Assembly (NCBI RefSeq): GCF_003515705.1
Contig: NZ_QWEH01000001.1
Coordinates: 124,001 to 188,000 of the forward strand
Reading direction: 5' to 3'
DNA from: Oceanobacillus profundus
GTDB lineage: Bacteria; Bacillota; Bacilli; Bacillales; Amphibacillaceae
Length of the DNA stretch: 64,000 bases
The position numbers and the translations under genes are program-made. Positions 27,275 to 37,158 of this stretch are shown piece by piece; position 1 is the stretch's first letter, and each line of letters opens with the position of its first letter. The notes under the pieces are model-generated. The model did not search any database. It was not told where the DNA came from and saw only the letters and a list, made by a program, of their open reading frames with translations.

Positions 27275-27373
27275 AATAGTATAAAAGAATCAAAGGACAG
27301 TAGGGGAGAATTGGGCGTAAAAGGTAATCATTTCGAATTATCATGTCAGCTGACTGGATTAAGATGCAAGTTG

Positions 27374-28105
27374 TTAGATTTCCAGTCGACTACGTAATGC
27401 TTTTACATAATTTCTACTTACAGATAACGTATCGTCACTTCCTTCTAATTGTAAGTGGTATGCACCGTTAAACCATGGGGTAAGTCGTGTGACATACTCT
27501 AAATTGACTAAGAAGCTTTTATGAATTCGAAAGAAACCATACGTTAGAAGTCTAGTTTCTAAGTCTTTAAGGGCAATCTTTGTTTCAAATTCGCCGCTCT
27601 TGGTAACGAGCTTGGTTCGTTTATCGCTTCTCGACATATATAAAATATCCTCGGGTTCAACATAAAAGATATCTCCGTCTGCTTCTACAGCAAGTTTTCC
27701 GGCCTGTTTTCCTGTATCTGCTTCAATTGTTGCTCCGAGTTTTTTTTCAATCCGTTCGATTGTCTCCTGTAATTGCTCTTCATCATAAGGCTTAAGTAAA
27801 TAATCCACCGCATTATAGCGAAACGCCTCGGCAGCAAACTGTGGATACGCGGTAGCAAAGACAACCAATGGTGCTTTTTTAAGTTCCTTGATTGCTTTTG
27901 CTGTTTCCATTCCACTCATTTTTGGCATTTCCACATCAAGAAAGACGACATCTGGCTGATGCTGAATCGTCTTCATAATAGCTGTTTCCCCTGATTCCGC
28001 TTCTTCGATAACTTGAAGGTGGGGAAAGTTACCTAATAAATGCTTTAATTCCTTTCGGTTGTAAGGCTCATCATCAACGACGAGTGCTCGGATTAACTGA
28101 TCCAC
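27374..28105 (-). CDS. LytTR-type response regulator (LytT/BtsR-like)
   Basis: 243 residues. Receiver domain 1-120 with acidic pair DD at 11-12, phospho-acceptor Asp57 (VVFLDVEMPKMSG) and KPYD at the end. A LytTR DNA-binding domain spans about 140-243 (ending SVSRNYVKALRSRLEI). Its start overlaps the lytS stop by 13 bases. It is followed by cstA, its likely target, and more weakly may control cell-wall/autolysis genes as in LytSR systems. Confidence 0.92.
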   Translation of the reverse strand: MDQLIRALVVDDEPYNRKELKHLLGNFPHLQVIEEAESGETAIMKTIQHQPDVVFLDVEMPKMSGMETAKAIKELKKAPLVVFATAYPQFAAEAFRYNAVDYLLKPYDEEQLQETIERIEKKLGATIEADTGKQAGKLAVEADGDIFYVEPEDILYMSRSDKRTKLVTKSGEFETKIALKDLETRLLTYGFFRIHKSFLVNLEYVTRLTPWFNGAYHLQLEGSDDTLSVSRNYVKALRSRLEI

Positions 28106-29844
28106 TGTTTCTTAACCTCCTCATACGGTAGAGTGAAATGAATTTTCGTACCGCTCTCGATACTGCTTGTTACATGAAGTGATGCATGCTGTCCAAACAT
28201 CATACTCAGCCTTCGATTAACATTATAAAGTGCTAGGCCGCTTCCAGTTTCAGAATCAATTGGTGCTTGATGTATCTTGGCTGCTGCCGCTTTACTCATT
28301 CCTTTTCCATTATCCTCGATGCTAATATAAATAACTTCTCGTTGCTTCTTCATCACGATTTCCAGGTTACAATTACTTTCTTTATCTTTAAATCCATGGG
28401 TGATCGCATTCTCAACGATTGGCTGAAGCGTGAGCGGTGGAATATGGTGCGAAAGGATATCCTTTTCGATCGTATAGTTCACGTTTAATTTATCGTAAAA
28501 CCGCTCTTTATTTAATGCTAAATAGGCTTTCACGTGCTTCAATTCTTGCTCCAGTGTAGTTACTTCCTGTGTTGTAGCGGATAAATTTTGCCGGAGGAAA
28601 TGCGATAACGAAACAAGCATTTTCCGTGCTTTAGCTGGGTTAAGGCGAATCAATGAAACAATTGTGTTTAATGTATTGAATAGAAAATGCGGGCTGATTT
28701 GTGCTTGCAACGCTTTTATTTCGGCATCTTTTGCTAGCTGATATGCCCTGTCTGCGTGTGCCACTTCAAGCTGGTGACTCATCATCGAACTCAGGCCTTT
28801 GATAAGTTCGATATTCACATTCGTCAGATCATTTTCAGACTGGAAGTAAAATTTTAATGTGCCAATTGTTTCACCGCGCTGCTTTAAGGGTGCGATAACG
28901 GCTGCTCCAAGAGGACAGCCTTCTACCGAGCAATGAATCGAATCTGGGTTGGCAATAAGAATTTCACCGCGCTTAATGGCATCGAGTGTAATCTGCGTCT
29001 GGATTGGCTTTTCTTTTTGATGATGATCATGTCCAAGACCAACATGTGCAAGTATTTCGGTTTTATTCGTTATGGAAACGGCACTTGTTTTTAGTTCGTT
29101 ATGAATAATACGGCACACTGCATCCGCGGAATTAATATGGAGCCCGCTTTGCAGATGTGCAAGCGTCATATCGGCAATTCGTAATGTTTTTTGGGCTTGC
29201 ATGGCGCTTGCCTTTTCTTCTTCACGGAGGACACTTTTGATTACTAAAAGAACAAGGACCGTGCCCATTCCATTCGCTACAATCATCGGAACACCGATGA
29301 TATTTACTAAAGCCCACGCTTGCTCCACAGGACGTGCGACGAGGACAATGATAAGCATTTGGATTGTCTCTGCTAATGCCCCAATTAAGAAGGCACTACG
29401 CAGCTTTATACGCTTGTTTTTCTTATGAAACAGACTTGCTAGAATGCCTGCAATGATGGTAGCTATTCCACAAGCAATGGCTGTGAAACCACCTAATGTA
29501 AATCGATGCAGACCAGCAATAAGCCCTGCGCCAATACCGACCTTAGGACCACCGAGCAGGCCGGCAATCACAATGCCGATCACTCTTGAGTTGGCAAGTG
29601 CTTCTTCGGTCGTCAAATCGGTTGCCCAGCGGTTAAATTGGAGGCTTTCTGTGCTTAAGCTCAATCCTGTATATGTACCAATAATCCCAAAGGATCCAAA
29701 GAAAATAATGGCGGTAAGCTGCTGCTTCCGATTAAGCTGATCTTGATAAAACATGTTCCGGAAAAAGTGAAATCTCGTTAAAATAAAGGCGATTGTTACA
29801 ATAATTCCCACGCGTTCTACCAATGTCACCAATAATTCGAACAT
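28093..29844 (-). CDS. LytS-type sensor histidine kinase
   Basis: 583 residues from the ATG at 29844, 6 bases after aaaggagg; the extension to 29874 is unlikely. Order: 5TM-5TMR_LYT sensor (about six helices, ending near 200), GAF-like domain (about 225-370, with VEGCPLGAAVIAPL), His_kinase domain with the phospho-His in ISPHFLFNTLNTIVSL, then HATPase_c with PIVENAITHGF and DNGKGMS. It pairs with the overlapping response regulator. Known relatives (LytS, BtsS) respond to pyruvate, which fits the cstA neighbour. Confidence 0.92.
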   Translation of the reverse strand: MFELLVTLVERVGIIVTIAFILTRFHFFRNMFYQDQLNRKQQLTAIIFFGSFGIIGTYTGLSLSTESLQFNRWATDLTTEEALANSRVIGIVIAGLLGGPKVGIGAGLIAGLHRFTLGGFTAIACGIATIIAGILASLFHKKNKRIKLRSAFLIGALAETIQMLIIVLVARPVEQAWALVNIIGVPMIVANGMGTVLVLLVIKSVLREEEKASAMQAQKTLRIADMTLAHLQSGLHINSADAVCRIIHNELKTSAVSITNKTEILAHVGLGHDHHQKEKPIQTQITLDAIKRGEILIANPDSIHCSVEGCPLGAAVIAPLKQRGETIGTLKFYFQSENDLTNVNIELIKGLSSMMSHQLEVAHADRAYQLAKDAEIKALQAQISPHFLFNTLNTIVSLIRLNPAKARKMLVSLSHFLRQNLSATTQEVTTLEQELKHVKAYLALNKERFYDKLNVNYTIEKDILSHHIPPLTLQPIVENAITHGFKDKESNCNLEIVMKKQREVIYISIEDNGKGMSKAAAAKIHQAPIDSETGSGLALYNVNRRLSMMFGQHASLHVTSSIESGTKIHFTLPYEEVKKQWIS

Positions 29845-29874
29845 CGAAAGCCTCCTTTTTACAATTGAAATCAA

Positions 29875-30264
29875 GTGAATAGGTAAGGGTTTTCAATAAG
29901 TATAACAGGTTCGGATATGTTTGAAAATTGGGGAATAAGATACATTTTGGGGTTGCATTCCAATTTTTCTTAGGTGCGCATGCTCTCACTTCCCATATGG
30001 TTAAAAGCCTATAATTTTAAGGGAATCGGGAAGGCAACATAAAAAGGCATTCACCTAAAAGCATGGTGAATGCCAAGATTTCTAATCTACTGTCAGCAGT
30101 GCATGAAGGCTCCGGAAGAAATCAGGAAAGAAACCGCCTTATAAAACTGAACCCTTTGCTTTCGGATGAGCATTTCGTTATTTTATGCGATATGATGATG
30201 CTAGTACAACGGTTCGTCTCACTCAGTGGGCGATTTGTTTAACCTTGCATCTCCAAAGACCTGA
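29875..30264. other. Intergenic stretch between yitT-like and lytS
   Basis: 390 bases without a credible ORF. It holds a perfect hairpin, ggcattcacc (30046-30055) with ggtgaatgcc (30065-30074), that runs into T5 on the minus strand, a good intrinsic terminator. It is 190 bases beyond the YitT stop, so either the YitT transcript has a long 3' end or a small minus-strand RNA ends here. Confidence 0.5.
30046..30074 (-). terminator. Isolated intrinsic terminator
   Basis: 10-bp perfect stem with a 9-base loop followed by ttttt on the minus strand, 190 bases downstream of the YitT-family gene. Confidence 0.7.
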
Positions 30265-31074
30265 TCAATTCCTCGCAAACTCACCATCAATCTCAACAGT
30301 TTCAAACACATTAATAAAGGCCTTTTCATCATGAGATCGAACAATCTCTTTAATTTTTAATGTTTCATAGCGGGTAACGACCATCATCAAAATTTGCTTT
30401 GATTCATTGGTGTAGCCACCATACCCATCCGTAATCGTAATGCCTCGGTAAATGGATTTCAGTAATTCCTTGCGTATCGCCTCGCCCTTTGTTGTGACAA
30501 TCTGCATTGTTAATTTAATATGACTCGTGTGAATTTTATCAATCATTCTACCGGTTAAATAAATCGAAAGCAGTGTATATAATGCAATGTTCCAATTGAA
30601 AATCATGCCAGAAAAAAGCACAATAACGCCATTCATTCCAGTAAGCAGTAATCCTACACTGAAATTACTGGTGCGTGAAATAATCATTGCGATAATATCG
30701 AATCCTCCGGACGTTGCGGAGAATTTCATAACGACACCAATCCCAATACCGCCAAGCACACCTCCGAAAATGGCAGATAGTAAAATATTGTCTGTCAGAC
30801 TTATGACGGGTAATACATATAAGAAGATGGATAGTGTTACAACACAAACGAGCGTATTTATTGTAATTTCCTTACCGAGCTTATAGTAGCCAAGAATAAG
30901 AATTGGGATATTCAAAACAAGATTAAATACTCCTGTATCAAATGGGGTGAGCAATCCAAGTAAAATAGCAATTCCACTAACGCCGCTGCTCAAAATTTCA
31001 AATGGAACTAGGAAAAAGTTAAAGGCTATTGCCACAAGCAGGGACCCAGCGATTACCATTATATTTTTCTTCAT
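30265..31074 (-). CDS. YitT family membrane protein (DUF161 + DUF2179)
   Basis: 269 residues. About six membrane helices in the YitT_membrane domain (FFLVPFEILSSGVSGIAILLG, then SATSGGFDIIAMIISR), followed by a soluble DUF2179 domain (about 210-262, RGITITDGYGGYTNESK, then MMVVTRYE). Function in Bacillus is unassigned. aggaggttcc precedes the ATG. Single gene. Confidence 0.9.
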   Translation of the reverse strand: MKKNIMVIAGSLLVAIAFNFFLVPFEILSSGVSGIAILLGLLTPFDTGVFNLVLNIPILILGYYKLGKEITINTLVCVVTLSIFLYVLPVISLTDNILLSAIFGGVLGGIGIGVVMKFSATSGGFDIIAMIISRTSNFSVGLLLTGMNGVIVLFSGMIFNWNIALYTLLSIYLTGRMIDKIHTSHIKLTMQIVTTKGEAIRKELLKSIYRGITITDGYGGYTNESKQILMMVVTRYETLKIKEIVRSHDEKAFINVFETVEIDGEFARN

Positions 31075-31302
31075 TTATTGGAACCTCCTAAATATATGAT
31101 GTGAATTCTTGATGATGGACGACCGTTTTAAACCACCACAACATCTTATCTGAAAACACACCCGTTGTCAGCACTTTTTTAACTTAGTTTTCGCTTTTTG
31201 TTACGAAATCATGAATTTATTCTTTTAACCGATTCTAGAAGGCACTCTTGGAGTGTGGTAAGATTTGAGTTAAGGAGATTGTTTTTGAAATGGAGGATTC
31301 AA

Positions 31303-31848
31303 ATGCACAGCACGATTCAAACGTATTTTGCCAATTTAAATAATGAAGATAAGCAAGTTCAATATGAAGCATTTATGCAACTTCTTGCTGCTACAGAGGT
31401 TGAGGTAGATTGGGCTTATGAAGTGTGGGATGAACTGGTAGCAGGACTAACTTCATCCGATAATCATACACGTTCGAGATATGCGCAGCTTTTAGCAGGA
31501 CTTGCTATAAGTGATCCGGAAAAGCGGATATTAACCGATTTTTCGAAGCTATGGCAGGTGACGAAGGACCCAAAAACAGTTACAGCACGACACAGTCTGC
31601 AAGCAATCTGGAAAGTAGGCTTAGCTGGCGAAGAACAGAAAGCGCTCGTCATGAATCACTTTATGGAGCGGTTTACGATGTGTGAGGGGGAGAAAAACTA
31701 TACATTAGTTCGCTTCGATATTATTCAGGCGATGCGGAATTTGTATGAACACGTACAGGATGAGATGATAAAAGAGAAGGCGTTTGAGCTAATCAATCAA
31801 GAGGATGATGTAAAGTATCAGAGGAAGTATGCAAAGGTATGGAAGTAA
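31303..31848 (+). CDS. HEAT-repeat-like hypothetical protein
   Basis: 181 residues from the ATG at 31303, 6 bases after ggagg; the longer frame from 31198 lacks a site. It is all-helical with repeating amphipathic pairs (VQYEAFMQLLAATEVEV, RYAQLLAGLAISDPEKR, ARHSLQAIWKVGLAGEEQ), in the manner of HEAT/armadillo repeats. The family has no known function and may be a protein-binding scaffold. A small membrane-protein gene follows on the same strand. Confidence 0.75.
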   Translation: MHSTIQTYFANLNNEDKQVQYEAFMQLLAATEVEVDWAYEVWDELVAGLTSSDNHTRSRYAQLLAGLAISDPEKRILTDFSKLWQVTKDPKTVTARHSLQAIWKVGLAGEEQKALVMNHFMERFTMCEGEKNYTLVRFDIIQAMRNLYEHVQDEMIKEKAFELINQEDDVKYQRKYAKVWK

Positions 31849-31886
31849 GTCGTGTGTTGCTTTTGTCCACATAGGAGGGGGAAGAG

Positions 31887-32141
31887 ATGGAAGGTTTTCG
31901 TGGTTTCATTATATTGACACTTGTTTTCATAATTGTCATTTTGGTCATTGCATTCCTTTTTAAAGCGAAAAAACTGCTAGTTCCGATTATAATCAATATT
32001 TTAAGTGTCGTACTCGTTGTGATCAGCTTGATGTTTGGAGGATGGGAAGGGATGGGGCTAGGCTTTATCAGTGTGTCTCTTTATTTAGCTTCGATTATTG
32101 TTTTCCTAATGATCGGGTTTCGATATCTTCTAAGCAAATAA
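31887..32141 (+). CDS. Small membrane protein, YesK-like
   Basis: 84 residues and three membrane helices (IILTLVFIIVILVIAFLF, then LVPIIINILSVVLVVISLMF, then LYLASIIVFLMIGFRYLL). ataggaggggg precedes the ATG. Size and pattern fit the YesK-like family, of unknown function; the assignment is tentative. Confidence 0.65.
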   Translation: MEGFRGFIILTLVFIIVILVIAFLFKAKKLLVPIIINILSVVLVVISLMFGGWEGMGLGFISVSLYLASIIVFLMIGFRYLLSK

Positions 32142-32181
32142 TGGTCGTATTATTAATCATCGTACAATTTGTAATTGAAAA

Positions 32182-32210
32182 GCAGTGAAGCCTGTAAAGA
32201 GGTTCACTGC
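32182..32210. terminator. Hairpin between convergent small membrane genes
   Basis: gcagtgaagcct (32182-32193) pairs with aggttcactgc (32200-32210) with one bulge; the minus strand continues with tttt. Confidence 0.6.
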
Positions 32211-32218
32211 CATTCGTA

Positions 32219-32407
32219 TTATTTAGAAATAGAGAGGTAAGTAATAAAACATATCATATACAGACTAAATAGGATGGTCATCCATTTAGATGATTTTCGA
32301 CCTGTACTAAAAATACCCTTTATACCATTATTTAAAATGCTTGTGATGAGTATGATTATAGCACCAGCAAATGAGAGCATTGCAACGATGAAAAAGAATT
32401 CTTCCAT
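32219..32407 (-). CDS. Small two-helix membrane protein, hypothetical
   Basis: 62 residues: helix FFFIVAMLSFAGAIIILITSI, a basic loop TGRKSSKWM, helix TILFSLYMICFITYL. The start context is weak (gtgggtg 4 bases before ATG). Positive-inside loop and codon pattern favour a real gene. No family recognised. Confidence 0.5.
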   Translation of the reverse strand: MEEFFFIVAMLSFAGAIIILITSILNNGIKGIFSTGRKSSKWMTILFSLYMICFITYLSISK

Positions 32408-32446
32408 AGTACACCCACTTTTATATATTTTTTAGGTTGGCCTAGT

Positions 32447-32480
32447 AGGGACAAGGAACAAGGGTAGCAATGCTGTCCCT
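32447..32480 (-). terminator. Possible terminator of the bceB-like gene
   Basis: agggaca (32447-32453) pairs with tgtccct (32474-32480) directly after the stop, with a large loop. It has no T tract close by; weak. Confidence 0.3.
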
Positions 32481-34433
32481 CTAGAGTGATTCTCTAATGA
32501 CTCTTTTATAATACAACACGGACAATATGCCAAAAATAGAATACAATGCTGTGTAAATGATCATGACGATAATCATTGGTGTCCACAATTCTGTACCGAA
32601 AAGGAACCAACCAGATTTGACTGCGAAATAGCTATGGCACAATCCAATTACTAATGGGATACCAAAGTTAAAAAGCTGTTTTCGCCATATACCACGTAAT
32701 AAATCACCTTGTGTAAATCCTAGTTTCCTTAAAATTGTATAATTAGCCTTTTCTTCTTCACTCTCATCCATCTGCTTGAAGTATAGAATACAGCCAGACG
32801 TAATGAGAAAGGCTAAGCCTAGAAATCCAACGATAAACATAACGAGCCCCATTGTACTTTTTTGATTTTGTAATGACGCAAGCTGGGAAAGATTCGAACC
32901 CTCATCCTGTAATTCGAGTGATTGGAAGATTTCATCTGCCTGTGCTAAATCTGATTGGTCTTCGATATCGATTCCAATATAGATTGGCGGCTGATTTTGA
33001 ATCTCTGGATCCATGTCCTGCACTAACTTTTCGAATATGGTGCTGTCAACAATAGCGGTTGGTAATCCGCCACCAGTGAAATTATAGGGAAGGATGGTCC
33101 CTTCACGTAAGCCTAGAAAGTTTTGCTTAATCTCTCCGTTTGGGGTGACGAACGCTACTTCACCAGATTCTTTCAATGAAATAAACTGTTCGAGAACTCC
33201 GCTATATCCAGTAAGGATGAGCTCTTGGGAAGACACATCTATACCTTCTACCGCCTCTTCACTTACTACAGGTAATAGCATTTTATCTGGATCGGCTACC
33301 ATTTCTGACTCACTGAAATCCGTCTCCATGATTTGTGAAACATCCAAATCAACTTGAACAACATCTATATTTGTTTCTTCATACGCAATATCTTCCTTGT
33401 TTAGTAAAGCTTTAAATGTCTCTGCCTCTTCTGTAGTTGCAATCGAAAAATGCGCCGGTACATTTTGTTCCGCTAATTTTTCTGCTGAATAATAGGAAAT
33501 ATAACTGAGACATAATAATCCAATCGCAAGCGCTGATACAGTGGTGATGATGGTTAATAGCAATGCATTCGACTTCATACGGAACATAATCGATGAAAGG
33601 GATAAGACATCATTCAGATTTAAATAGCCGCCCTTGCTTTTTCGAATGAGATGAAAGATAAAGCTAACGCTCCCTTTATAAAATAAATACGTCCCAATAA
33701 TGACAGAAGCCAGAATGCTCACCATTGCTATAACTAATTGGGGAAATGTGACAAAGTCGCCACCAAATAGTTTTGTTGAGACAAAGTAGCCGGTAATAAT
33801 AAGTCCAATTCCGATAACGCCGATAATCATTTGAAGGATGGACATTTTCTTAGCCCTTGCTTCAGTCGATGAGCGAACACGGAATAAGGATAGGATGCTC
33901 TGTCTTTTAATAAATAGTAAGTTCATAATCATAATGCAAAAATAAATCGCTGTAAAAACAAGTAATGTTTGGATCATGGCCTCCGTCGAAAAACGTAGGG
34001 TGGCTACCTGTTCGATACCAATAACGTTCAACAAAATCATCATAATAAATTTCGAAGCTGCAAAACCGATAAAAGTTCCGATGACAAGTGACCCGAAGTA
34101 TAAGATGAGATTTTCAAGTGTAAGTATTTGAAAGATTTTACCTTTTGTCATCCCGATCAATTGAAATAATCCAATTTCTTTGCTGCGCCGTTTAATAAAG
34201 ATTGTATTTGCGTATAACAAAAAGATCGTAACAATACCAACAAGAACGATGGATGCTGTTCGAATTCCGGCAGCTCCTTTTATCGACCCTTCTGCTGCAT
34301 CCATTGCCGGGTCAAACTGCAAGGTAACAAATGCGAAATAAAGCGCGACACTAAAGATTAAGGCAAAGACGTAGAGATAATAATTCTTCAAATTCTTTTT
34401 CAGGTTACGGTAGATGAGATGATTAATGCTCAT
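32481..34433 (-). CDS. bceB: Bce-type ABC transporter permease (FtsX family)
   Basis: 650 residues with ten membrane helices. FtsX-type helices lie at the N- and C-terminal ends, with a large extracellular domain between helices 7 and 8 (about 310-520), the hallmark of BceB/YxdM/PsdB permeases that both pump peptide antibiotics and signal to the BceS kinase. It overlaps the ATPase gene by 11 bases. Ribosome binding region ggcgggg. Expected targets are bacitracin- or lipid-II-directed peptides; the exact one cannot be read. Confidence 0.93.
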   Translation of the reverse strand: MSINHLIYRNLKKNLKNYYLYVFALIFSVALYFAFVTLQFDPAMDAAEGSIKGAAGIRTASIVLVGIVTIFLLYANTIFIKRRSKEIGLFQLIGMTKGKIFQILTLENLILYFGSLVIGTFIGFAASKFIMMILLNVIGIEQVATLRFSTEAMIQTLLVFTAIYFCIMIMNLLFIKRQSILSLFRVRSSTEARAKKMSILQMIIGVIGIGLIITGYFVSTKLFGGDFVTFPQLVIAMVSILASVIIGTYLFYKGSVSFIFHLIRKSKGGYLNLNDVLSLSSIMFRMKSNALLLTIITTVSALAIGLLCLSYISYYSAEKLAEQNVPAHFSIATTEEAETFKALLNKEDIAYEETNIDVVQVDLDVSQIMETDFSESEMVADPDKMLLPVVSEEAVEGIDVSSQELILTGYSGVLEQFISLKESGEVAFVTPNGEIKQNFLGLREGTILPYNFTGGGLPTAIVDSTIFEKLVQDMDPEIQNQPPIYIGIDIEDQSDLAQADEIFQSLELQDEGSNLSQLASLQNQKSTMGLVMFIVGFLGLAFLITSGCILYFKQMDESEEEKANYTILRKLGFTQGDLLRGIWRKQLFNFGIPLVIGLCHSYFAVKSGWFLFGTELWTPMIIVMIIYTALYSIFGILSVLYYKRVIRESL

Positions 34434-35184
34434 GATGAACCCCGCCTAATACGCCTTGTGTTTTCATAATATCTTTGAAAAAGGTTTGTCTTGTTTCCTC
34501 TCCCTTATTTAATTGGGTATAAATTTGACCATCCTTGATAAAAATCACTCTGGAAGAATAGCTTGCGGCAACCGGATCATGCGTTACCATAATAATCGTT
34601 GATCGCAGCTTTTCGTTCAAGTCACTTAATTTATTTAATAAATCAGAAGCTGCTTTGGAATCGAGAGCTCCTGTTGGTTCATCTGCGAATATGATGCTCG
34701 GCTCATGAATGAATGCACGAGCTGCGGATGTACGCTGTTTTTGTCCACCAGAGATTTCATTTGGATACTTATCTTTTAAATCGGCAATCCCAAGTTCTGC
34801 AGCGAGTGCACGGAATTTTTGATCTGCCTCTTTTTTAGGTGTCTTCTTAATAGATAATGGTAATAGAATATTTTCCTTAACGGTCAACGTATCGAGTAAA
34901 TTATACTCCTGAAAAATAAACCCTAAATGCTGCTTCCGAAATTCGGCTAATTGTTTTTCACGCATGCGTGTAAAATCAGTGTTCTCTATTTTAATCGACC
35001 CTTGACTGACTTCGTCGATGGAAGATAATACATTGAGCAAGGTCGTTTTTCCCGAACCGGATGCCCCCATAATACTAACGAATTCACCCTTTTCCACGGT
35101 CATATCGATGCCTTTTAACACTTCTTGTTTATTAAACTTATTTCCATAGCTTTTATGGATTTTAGTTGCTTGTAATATATGCAT
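34423..35184 (-). CDS. bceA: Bce-type ABC transporter ATP-binding protein
   Basis: 253 residues. Walker [12 protein letters not shown] (from 40), Q-loop [12 protein letters not shown], signature ISGGQKQRT, Walker [17 protein letters not shown] and H-loop [16 protein letters not shown]. The closest named groups are BceA/YxdL/PsdA. It heads the bceAB unit; gggagtgag precedes the ATG. The BceR-type operator 83 bases upstream (35267-35294) predicts induction by the linked two-component system. Confidence 0.94.
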   Translation of the reverse strand: MHILQATKIHKSYGNKFNKQEVLKGIDMTVEKGEFVSIMGASGSGKTTLLNVLSSIDEVSQGSIKIENTDFTRMREKQLAEFRKQHLGFIFQEYNLLDTLTVKENILLPLSIKKTPKKEADQKFRALAAELGIADLKDKYPNEISGGQKQRTSAARAFIHEPSIIFADEPTGALDSKAASDLLNKLSDLNEKLRSTIIMVTHDPVAASYSSRVIFIKDGQIYTQLNKGEETRQTFFKDIMKTQGVLGGVHHEH

Positions 35185-35266
35185 GTTCTCACTCCCAGTT
35201 TATTCGTTAGTATTAGCTTAATCGATTCCTATAGCCTTTTCCTTCGATTTACCGAACAAAAAGAAG

Positions 35267-35294
35267 AAGCATATGACAATTTTGTCACATGCTT
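35267..35294. promoter_or_regulatory. BceR-type operator upstream of bceA
   Basis: 28-bp inverted repeat with 11-base arms starting aagcatatgac and ending gtcacatgctt, one arm mismatch, 6-base spacer. It agrees closely with the known BceR site of B. subtilis (AAGCgTGTGAC spacer GTCACAtGCTT). It overlaps the bceS stop codon (35285-35287). Confidence 0.82.
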
Positions 35295-36289
35295 GTGAGT
35301 TGTACAAATGTATTCTTTTTTGGAAAGGTTAAGGTGAAGGTCGTGCCTTCTCCAAGAGTTGATTGTACATCGATCTCGATTGCTAAAGATGCAGCTGCCT
35401 TTTTGGTCAAATAAAGTCCCATACCAGTTGCAGCATTGTCCTGGTGACTTGTCGTTGATGTAAAGCCTTTGTCAAAAATACGCGGGAGGTCTCTCGGGTC
35501 GATTCCCCGTCCTGCATCTTGAATCACTAACTTAATTTGGCCTGCTTCTAGATAGCTTGAAATGAGGATGTCCGAGTTCTCGCTGTACTTGACAGCATTC
35601 GTTAACAGCTGTCTGACCATAAACGAAAGCCATTTTGCATCGGTTAGAACCTCTGGATTCTGTAAAGAAATATCAAACCCGATTCCTTTTTGCATACACC
35701 ATGATTTTAAATCCTTTATTTCTTTGTAAAGGAGCGCCTCCAAGGCAGTGACCTCGATATATAGATCGTTTTTAATAAAAGGGATGCGTCGCTGATGGAG
35801 CTGCTGATCGAGCAAGAGATGGATTCGTAACCATTCATTATTTAATTGTGCCTTTAACCGTTCATCTTCCATGCGATCCATCATTAATTGCATGGTCGTT
35901 AAGGGCGTTTTCACTTCATGAATCCAGCCTAAGAGATCATCTTTTTCCTGCTCCACACTGATAAGAAGATCCGATAACGATTTTTTGTAGTACTGGGCTT
36001 GATCGGTTAGTTGTGTATTTGTTATTTTTTCAAACGGTGTTCTCGCATCTTTTAAACTTATTAAATCAAAGTCATCGCCCAACGCTTCTAATTCCTTATA
36101 AAAGGTTGTCTCTTTTTGAAAACGAACCATCAAAAAGAGAATGAAAATAATGCAGCTCAAAAAAACAATGTACAAAATCGATTGAAAGGGGATGGATGCG
36201 TCAAGGTAAGCAATTAGCAGGAAGAGGGCTTGCAAGGCTAGAAAGAGGATGATCCAGCTGCGTCTTTCAATCATATATTTTCTAATCAT
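35285..36289 (-). CDS. bceS: BceS-like intramembrane-sensing histidine kinase
   Basis: 334 residues. Two membrane helices (about 11-30 and 37-54) joined by only a few residues, so there is no extracellular sensor domain; such kinases read the state of the BceAB transporter. Phospho-acceptor His124 in GWIHEVKTPLTTMQLMMD; ATPase motifs LLTNAVKYS, DAGRGIDPRDLPRIFDKGF and GMGLYLTKK. It starts 8 bases inside the end of the regulator gene. Confidence 0.94.
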   Translation of the reverse strand: MIRKYMIERRSWIILFLALQALFLLIAYLDASIPFQSILYIVFLSCIIFILFLMVRFQKETTFYKELEALGDDFDLISLKDARTPFEKITNTQLTDQAQYYKKSLSDLLISVEQEKDDLLGWIHEVKTPLTTMQLMMDRMEDERLKAQLNNEWLRIHLLLDQQLHQRRIPFIKNDLYIEVTALEALLYKEIKDLKSWCMQKGIGFDISLQNPEVLTDAKWLSFMVRQLLTNAVKYSENSDILISSYLEAGQIKLVIQDAGRGIDPRDLPRIFDKGFTSTTSHQDNAATGMGLYLTKKAAASLAIEIDVQSTLGEGTTFTLTFPKKNTFVQLTSM

Positions 36290-36977
36290 GCAGATACGCC
36301 TCTTCTATCGCGATATAGCCCTGTCCAACCTTTGTTTCAATAAAACTCCCCAACCCTAGTTCTCCCAAGCGTTTACGTAGCCGATTCACATTAACGGTTA
36401 ATGTGTTATCACTGACAAAACGCTCATCATCCCATAAACGTTTAATGAGTTCTTCGCGGCTAACAATTTGATTTTTTTGCTCGATTAAAACGTTCAAAAT
36501 ATACATTTCATTTTTCGTTAATTCAAGGCTTCCTAGATGGTTGCTGACGGTATTTTTCGTATAATCAACTGTTGCGCCGCACCATGTTCGCAATTCCGTT
36601 TGTTCATTATTGTAATTGTACACACGCCGAAGAATTGCTTGAATCTTAGCGATGAGCACATCGAAATGAAACGGCTTTTGAACAAAGTCATCTGCACCAA
36701 GCTGCATGGACATCACCATGTCTGTCGGATGGTCACGTGAGGACAGGAAGATAATCGGGACATTGGAATGTGAGCGAATCATGCGACACCAATGAAACCC
36801 ATCGAATTTCGGCAATTGGATATCAATAATGACTAGATCAGGCTTCACTTCTGTGAATTCCTGAATCACATGATTGAAATCTTGAACACCGTACACGCCA
36901 TACGACCATTGGGATAAGCGTTCTTTTATTTCATTAAATAAGGAAGCATCGTCTTCAACAAGCATAATTTTAAACAA
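36282..36977 (-). CDS. bceR: BceR-like OmpR-family response regulator
   Basis: 231 residues from the TTG at 36977 (MFKIMLVEDDASLFNEI), which has ggtgg 7 bases upstream. An ATG at 37004 is only a few bases from a TATAAT (about 37008-37013 region, minus strand), so it lies at the expected transcription start and is unlikely. Receiver domain with Asp52 (DLVIIDIQLPKFDG) and Lys in VQKPFHFD; winged-helix C-terminal domain (LTKNEMYILNVL, then VNRLRKRLGELG). It activates bceAB through the 35267 site. Confidence 0.93.
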   Translation of the reverse strand: MFKIMLVEDDASLFNEIKERLSQWSYGVYGVQDFNHVIQEFTEVKPDLVIIDIQLPKFDGFHWCRMIRSHSNVPIIFLSSRDHPTDMVMSMQLGADDFVQKPFHFDVLIAKIQAILRRVYNYNNEQTELRTWCGATVDYTKNTVSNHLGSLELTKNEMYILNVLIEQKNQIVSREELIKRLWDDERFVSDNTLTVNVNRLRKRLGELGLGSFIETKVGQGYIAIEEAYLHD

Positions 36978-37158
36978 GGAAGCCACCACATTTCTATATT
37001 GCATTCTATTATAATTGTACCTTAAAAAAGGAGGGGGCTGCTAGGGTTTTGGAATATATGTTTTCAAGAACTAGTATTTGGCGAAAATCGTTTTTAGAAA
37101 AGACAAGAAGGGTAAAAGGGGTATAAGGGAAATATGAATATATCAGTGGAGGCGAACA

